From positions 186,001 to 250,000 of the forward strand of contig JAJUJL010000004.1 in the NCBI GenBank assembly GCA_029265355.1: 64,000 nucleotides of DNA. The letters run 5' to 3'. The notes below the pieces were generated by a model that searched no databases, was not told the origin of the DNA, and saw only the letters and a list, made by a program, of their open reading frames with translations. This document shows positions 63,568-64,000 of this stretch, in pieces. Position numbers and translations under genes: made by a program. Every line of letters starts with the position of its first letter. The stretch's first letter is position 1. This DNA comes from Chloroflexota bacterium. Its GTDB lineage: Bacteria > Chloroflexota > Anaerolineae > Anaerolineales > UBA4823.

Positions 63568-63568
63568 T
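63539..63568 (+). promoter_or_regulatory. Putative promoter inside the 3' end of priA
   Basis: TTGAGG (63539-63544), 18 bases, TATAAT (63563-63568) would drive the phosphoribosyltransferase gene separately from priA. Confidence 0.5.
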
Positions 63569-63580
63569 GGGGAACGCCAG

Positions 63581-63610
63581 GGATAGGGAGCTTGCGGATC
63601 AGCCCTATCC
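63581..63610 (+). terminator. Leader or terminator hairpin before the phosphoribosyltransferase
   Basis: GGATAGGG (63581-63588) pairs with CCCTATCC (63603-63610), followed by TCTTTCG. It sits between the TATAAT and the ribosome site, so it may be an attenuator or the priA terminator. Confidence 0.5.
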
Positions 63611-63654
63611 TCTTTCGTTGGATGCAGGGCCAATATTGTTTGCAGGAGGACGCC

Positions 63655-64000
63655 ATGTCACAGACCCGGCATGAAGTTTTGAAATGGGAAGACGTCGACC
63701 GGTTGATCGATCACCTGTTGCCGCAGTTTGAAGGCGAATTCGACGCCATGATCATGATTACGCGCGGTGGGATCATCCCTGGCGGCTTGCTCGCTGAAGC
63801 CATGAATATTACCCATATCCTGACCGCGGCAGTGGATTTCCCCTCCCAATTCGAAATGGAAAAATTGCGTCTAATGGCCTGGCCCCAATTTATCCAATTC
63901 CCTGAGAGCGAGCTGCTCGTCAACCGGCGAACACTGATCGTTGACGATGTATGGGGATCAGGGCGCACCATCACCAGCGTCAAAACTCGCGTCGAAACCG
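63655..64000 (+). CDS. Phosphoribosyltransferase (partial, C-terminus outside window)
   Basis: The first 115 residues of a type I phosphoribosyltransferase. The PRPP loop LIVDDVWGSGRT is near residues 93-104 and the early MITRGGIIPGG provides the pyrophosphate-binding loop. GGAGGA precedes the ATG. The family uses PRPP to make a nucleotide from a base; hypoxanthine, xanthine or guanine are typical, but the substrate pocket is outside the window. Confidence 0.88.
   Translation, partial: MSQTRHEVLKWEDVDRLIDHLLPQFEGEFDAMIMITRGGIIPGGLLAEAMNITHILTAAVDFPSQFEMEKLRLMAWPQFIQFPESELLVNRRTLIVDDVWGSGRTITSVKTRVET

Overview
The window looks like a chromosomal segment of a moderately GC-rich bacterium, most likely an anaerobic member of the Chloroflexota (Anaerolineae-like). 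The clues are secreted or membrane proteins with long Thr-Pro-rich linkers (at 5957, 18683, 27223, 37888 and 41783), the mix of family types (DUF711, DUF92, DUF389, AIM24, Memo-like, KimA-like) and a multiheme cytochrome locus. I saw no rRNA, tRNA, insertion sequence, prophage or CRISPR array. The taxonomic call is inference.

Layout. 1-3.9 kb: a tight leftward operon for a reduced pterin (GT4 glycosyltransferase, triple-domain 6-pyruvoyltetrahydropterin synthase, FolE, pterin-carbinolamine dehydratase, SDR reductase); it looks like biosynthesis of a glycosylated tetrahydrobiopterin-like cofactor. 4-8.3 kb: AIM24 protein, ECF sigma factor and its FecR-type membrane partner. 8.4-13.5 kb: uvrA, DUF711 protein, SpoU methyltransferase. 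13.7-16.5 kb: a multiheme cytochrome c/TPR locus with two reading-frame breaks. 16.5-23.9 kb: HD and HAD hydrolases, a secreted cohesin-like protein and a ThuA/Gfo-Idh/toroid operon. 23.9-29.4 kb: a two-component system and two envelope proteins (NBR1-Ig lipoprotein, LysM). 29.5-37.6 kb: KimA-like K+ importer, CorA, moaA and small enzymes. 37.9-43.3 kb: a large secreted metzincin-like protease, SIMPL lipoprotein, DUF389-SH3 membrane protein. 43.4-49 kb: clpC, small redox/ligand-binding proteins, a frameshifted half-size cation exchanger, ferritin. 49-57.7 kb: GGT and SelD, an SPFH protein, a PyrK-like/LmbE/PyrD-like cluster, and a T-box-controlled operon. 57.8-64 kb: CPBP-like protein, Memo-like protein, CorC-type protein, priA and the start of a phosphoribosyltransferase.

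The strongest observations are these. (1) Two selenoprotein genes that ordinary gene calling misses or truncates: selD has an in-frame UGA at codon 22 in its active-site motif, and a SelW-like 82-residue protein has a C-A-I-U motif. Each UGA is followed by a small hairpin whose loop begins with G, as expected for a bacterial SECIS. (2) A tRNA-Trp T-box leader (specifier UGG) lies upstream of the selW-like gene, trpS and dtd. (3) The pterin operon carries a triplicated synthase in which the outer two domains have each lost different catalytic or metal-binding residues. (4) A PyrK/PyrD-like pair has lost the expected catalytic and cofactor-binding residues and flanks a PIG-L deacetylase.

Three single-gene reading-frame breaks (near 14440, 15340 and 47575) may be true decay or errors in an assembled genome. 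Positions and translations were read by eye; no homology search or RNA folding was run.
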